Positions 6,067-7,203 of a DNA stretch of 7,203 bases are shown piece after piece. The first letter of the stretch is position 1. Each line of letters begins with the position of its first letter. The stretch spans positions 1-7,203 of the forward strand of contig CAKURN010000069.1 in NCBI GenBank assembly GCA_934675695.1, read 5' to 3'. The notes under the pieces are model-generated. The model was not told the origin of the DNA. It searched no databases and saw only the letters and a program-made list of their open reading frames with translations. The DNA is from an uncultured Candidatus Melainabacteria bacterium. GTDB taxonomy: Bacteria > Cyanobacteriota > Vampirovibrionia > Gastranaerophilales > Gastranaerophilaceae. Both the position numbers and the translations under genes were made by a program.

Positions 6067-6636
6067 TTATTTATTCAATTCGTTATATTTTTCTAGTATT
6101 TTTTTTGCTTGTTTTGTTTTGTTCAGTTCTTTATAGCACAAAGCCAAATTGTAATATGCGTCTTTATTTTTGGGTTCTAATTCGAGTGATTTTATCAAGT
6201 TTTTTTTGGCAGCTTTGTAGTTTTTCAGTTTTATTTGGCTATAAGCAAGATTGTAGTATATTGCCGGGTTTGTTTTATTGTTTTCAAGTGCCAGTTCATA
6301 GTTGTTTTGTGCTAAAATATATGAACCTTTTTGTGAAAAAATATTACCCAGATTGTAATATGCTTTGTAAAAATTTGGTTCTTTGTCGAGTGCTTTGTTT
6401 AGATTTTGTATAGCTAAATTCACATCGTTATTTTCAAGTGCCAAATTTGACAAAACGAGGTAAATTTCTTCATTTTTTTCGTCTATCGGAAGACTATTGA
6501 GCAATTTTTCGGCTTCTGCATAGTTTTTTGTTGCATACAATGCTAATGCCTGCTGTTTTGTGTTTGAATCTTGTGCAAAAGCGGCATTTGTATATAAAAG
6601 CAAAAAAGTTACACATAAAATTTGAAAAAATCTCAA
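6067..6636 (-). CDS. Exported TPR-repeat protein
   Basis: A small periplasmic or surface-facing helical scaffold made almost wholly of tetratricopeptide repeats, which bind proteins or peptides. The N-terminus is a signal peptide (RFFQILCVTFLLLYTNAAFA, cleavage before QDS). About five TPR units follow, counted from the GTG: 29-57, 58-90, 92-124, 126-158 and 160-191. The best are AYYNLGNIFSQKGSYILAQN and the two YYNLA units with ELEPKNKDAYYNLALCYKEL, which carry the W/Y-L-G/A-Y-A-P spacing of the family. The longest frame opens with GTG at 6642, but GAGG overlaps that codon and is ideally placed for the TTG at 6636, giving 189 residues; I prefer the TTG. The gene faces away from the LCP gene across an AT-rich spacer and sits upstream of the giant gene on the same strand, so cotranscription is possible. 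The partner is unknown. Confidence 0.88.
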   Translation of the reverse strand: MRFFQILCVTFLLLYTNAAFAQDSNTKQQALALYATKNYAEAEKLLNSLPIDEKNEEIYLVLSNLALENNDVNLAIQNLNKALDKEPNFYKAYYNLGNIFSQKGSYILAQNNYELALENNKTNPAIYYNLAYSQIKLKNYKAAKKNLIKSLELEPKNKDAYYNLALCYKELNKTKQAKKILEKYNELNK

Positions 6637-6641
6637 AATCA

Positions 6642-6645
6642 CCTC
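6642..6645 (-). promoter_or_regulatory. Ribosome binding site deciding a TTG start
   Basis: GAGG on the minus strand is 5 bases from the TTG at 6636-6634. It abuts or overlaps the alternative GTG at 6642-6640, which therefore has no usable site of its own. The upstream ATG at 6647 reads only two codons before TGA. Confidence 0.6.
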
Positions 6646-6667
6646 ATAATTTTAAAATCCAATAAAC

Positions 6668-6696
6668 ATAATACAATAAAATGTAAATATTGTCTT
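6668..6696 (-). promoter_or_regulatory. Possible promoter of the TPR gene
   Basis: Read on the minus strand, AAGACA (6696-6691) is followed after exactly 17 bases by TATTAT (6673-6668), about 30 bases before the start codon. The surrounding spacer is so AT-rich that chance matches are common. TTGTCT at 6690-6695 on the + strand overlaps the -35 box and could serve the divergent LCP gene, so the two promoters may share space. Confidence 0.35.
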
Positions 6697-6769
6697 TAAA
6701 AAATATTATTTTTATTTTATTATATGAATACAAAACATTAAAATCGATAATTATGGTCTTAGAAATATA

Positions 6770-7203
6770 ATGAACAATACTTTGCAGTCAAGAAATTACT
6801 CATATAGAACGCCTATGCAACAACAATACAGACGTGTAAAACGCAGACGCCCAAAGAAAAATAATGGTTTTTTTAAATACTTCATTTTCTTTGTTTTATT
6901 GTTTAGTGCCGTTGTATATCTTCTCAAATCTGATTTTTTGTCCAATTTTGGTGCTACAGAAGAAGTAAAAAAACACAACGCTCTTGATTTTAATTTCAAC
7001 TTTTCACCAAGAAGACAAAATATTCTGTTAATGGGTGTAGATGCGTCTGAAAACCCCGCCACTCCCTTTAGAGGTACTCGTTCAGATACGATGTTGCTTG
7101 TTAGTATTGCTCCATATGGCAAAAATATCAACGTAATTTCTATTCCTAGAGATTCAAAAGTTTACATAGCGGGCAAAAGCAAAGCTGACAAAATAACCCA
7201 CGC
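6770..7203 (+). CDS. LCP (LytR-CpsA-Psr) family wall-polymer ligase, N-terminal part
   Basis: LCP proteins transfer lipid-pyrophosphate-linked glycopolymers onto peptidoglycan or other acceptors at the outer face of the cytoplasmic membrane. The first 144 codons are present and the gene runs off the right edge. Seen: a basic Gln/Arg-rich cytoplasmic tail (1-35, with RRVKRRRPKK), one membrane anchor (about 34-52), a short extracytoplasmic linker, then the start of the catalytic domain. Family motifs are NILLMGVDAS (84-93), GTRSDTM (102-108, with R104 and D106) and VISIPRDSKVYI (122-133, with R127), ending at DKITHA. The GTRSDTMLLV and PRDSKVYI wording is close to cyanobacterial-type members. 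ATG 6770 is the first in frame after a stop. It lacks a clear Shine-Dalgarno and overlaps a TAA from a five-codon ORF. A second ATG at 6815 would trim the tail by 15 residues. Teichoic-acid-specific naming would be unwarranted. Confidence 0.93.
   Translation, partial: MNNTLQSRNYSYRTPMQQQYRRVKRRRPKKNNGFFKYFIFFVLLFSAVVYLLKSDFLSNFGATEEVKKHNALDFNFNFSPRRQNILLMGVDASENPATPFRGTRSDTMLLVSIAPYGKNINVISIPRDSKVYIAGKSKADKITH

Noticed and set aside
6105..6413. A 102-codon + strand frame inside the TPR gene
   Set aside because: It is antisense to an unmistakable TPR protein; its Cys/Phe-rich translation is an artefact.
6796..7131. A 111-codon minus-strand frame
   Set aside because: It is antisense to the clear LCP coding sequence with its conserved motifs.

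Overview
The window is AT-rich and bacterial, and probably chromosomal. The mix of genes suggests a didermic or cyanobacteria-related gut-type organism: a small exported lytic transglycosylase, an exported TPR protein, and an LCP-family wall-polymer ligase whose GTRSDTM and SIPRDSKVYI motifs look like cyanobacterial or Melainabacteria (Gastranaerophilales) versions. That taxonomic guess is an inference from motif style and base composition only.

Layout from left to right. A 167-residue exported lytic transglycosylase lies on the + strand (76-579) and ends in a good intrinsic terminator. A tRNA-Gly(GCC) gene with its own promoter and an encoded CCA follows (666-740). Next comes about 200 bases without a protein gene. 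It holds two diverged copies of a roughly 66-base repeat, spaced 125-126 bases apart, each able to fold into two hairpins. Copy 1 begins inside the CCA end of the tRNA.

Most of the window (946-5952, minus strand) is one uninterrupted gene for a 1668-residue protein of unknown function. It has a short acidic N-terminal module with no signal peptide, a glycine/alanine-rich hydrophobic module, a Ser/Asn-rich linker, about eleven tandem 27-residue helical repeats, a long helical region, and a C-terminal globular domain with a W-x-R-x-P ... F-x-G-N-x-x-x-C-C signature. The build resembles a secreted effector or polymorphic-toxin scaffold, but no immunity-like gene lies downstream on its strand and no known toxin motif is recognised. 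It is the best candidate here for something undescribed.

Upstream of it on the same strand is a 189-191 residue exported TPR protein (6067-6636/6642). A short AT-rich divergent spacer then leads to the LCP-family gene on the + strand (6770 onward), which runs off the window. The transglycosylase and the LCP protein both act on the cell wall. The TPR protein may assist envelope assembly, but nothing in the sequence ties any of these to the giant protein except proximity.
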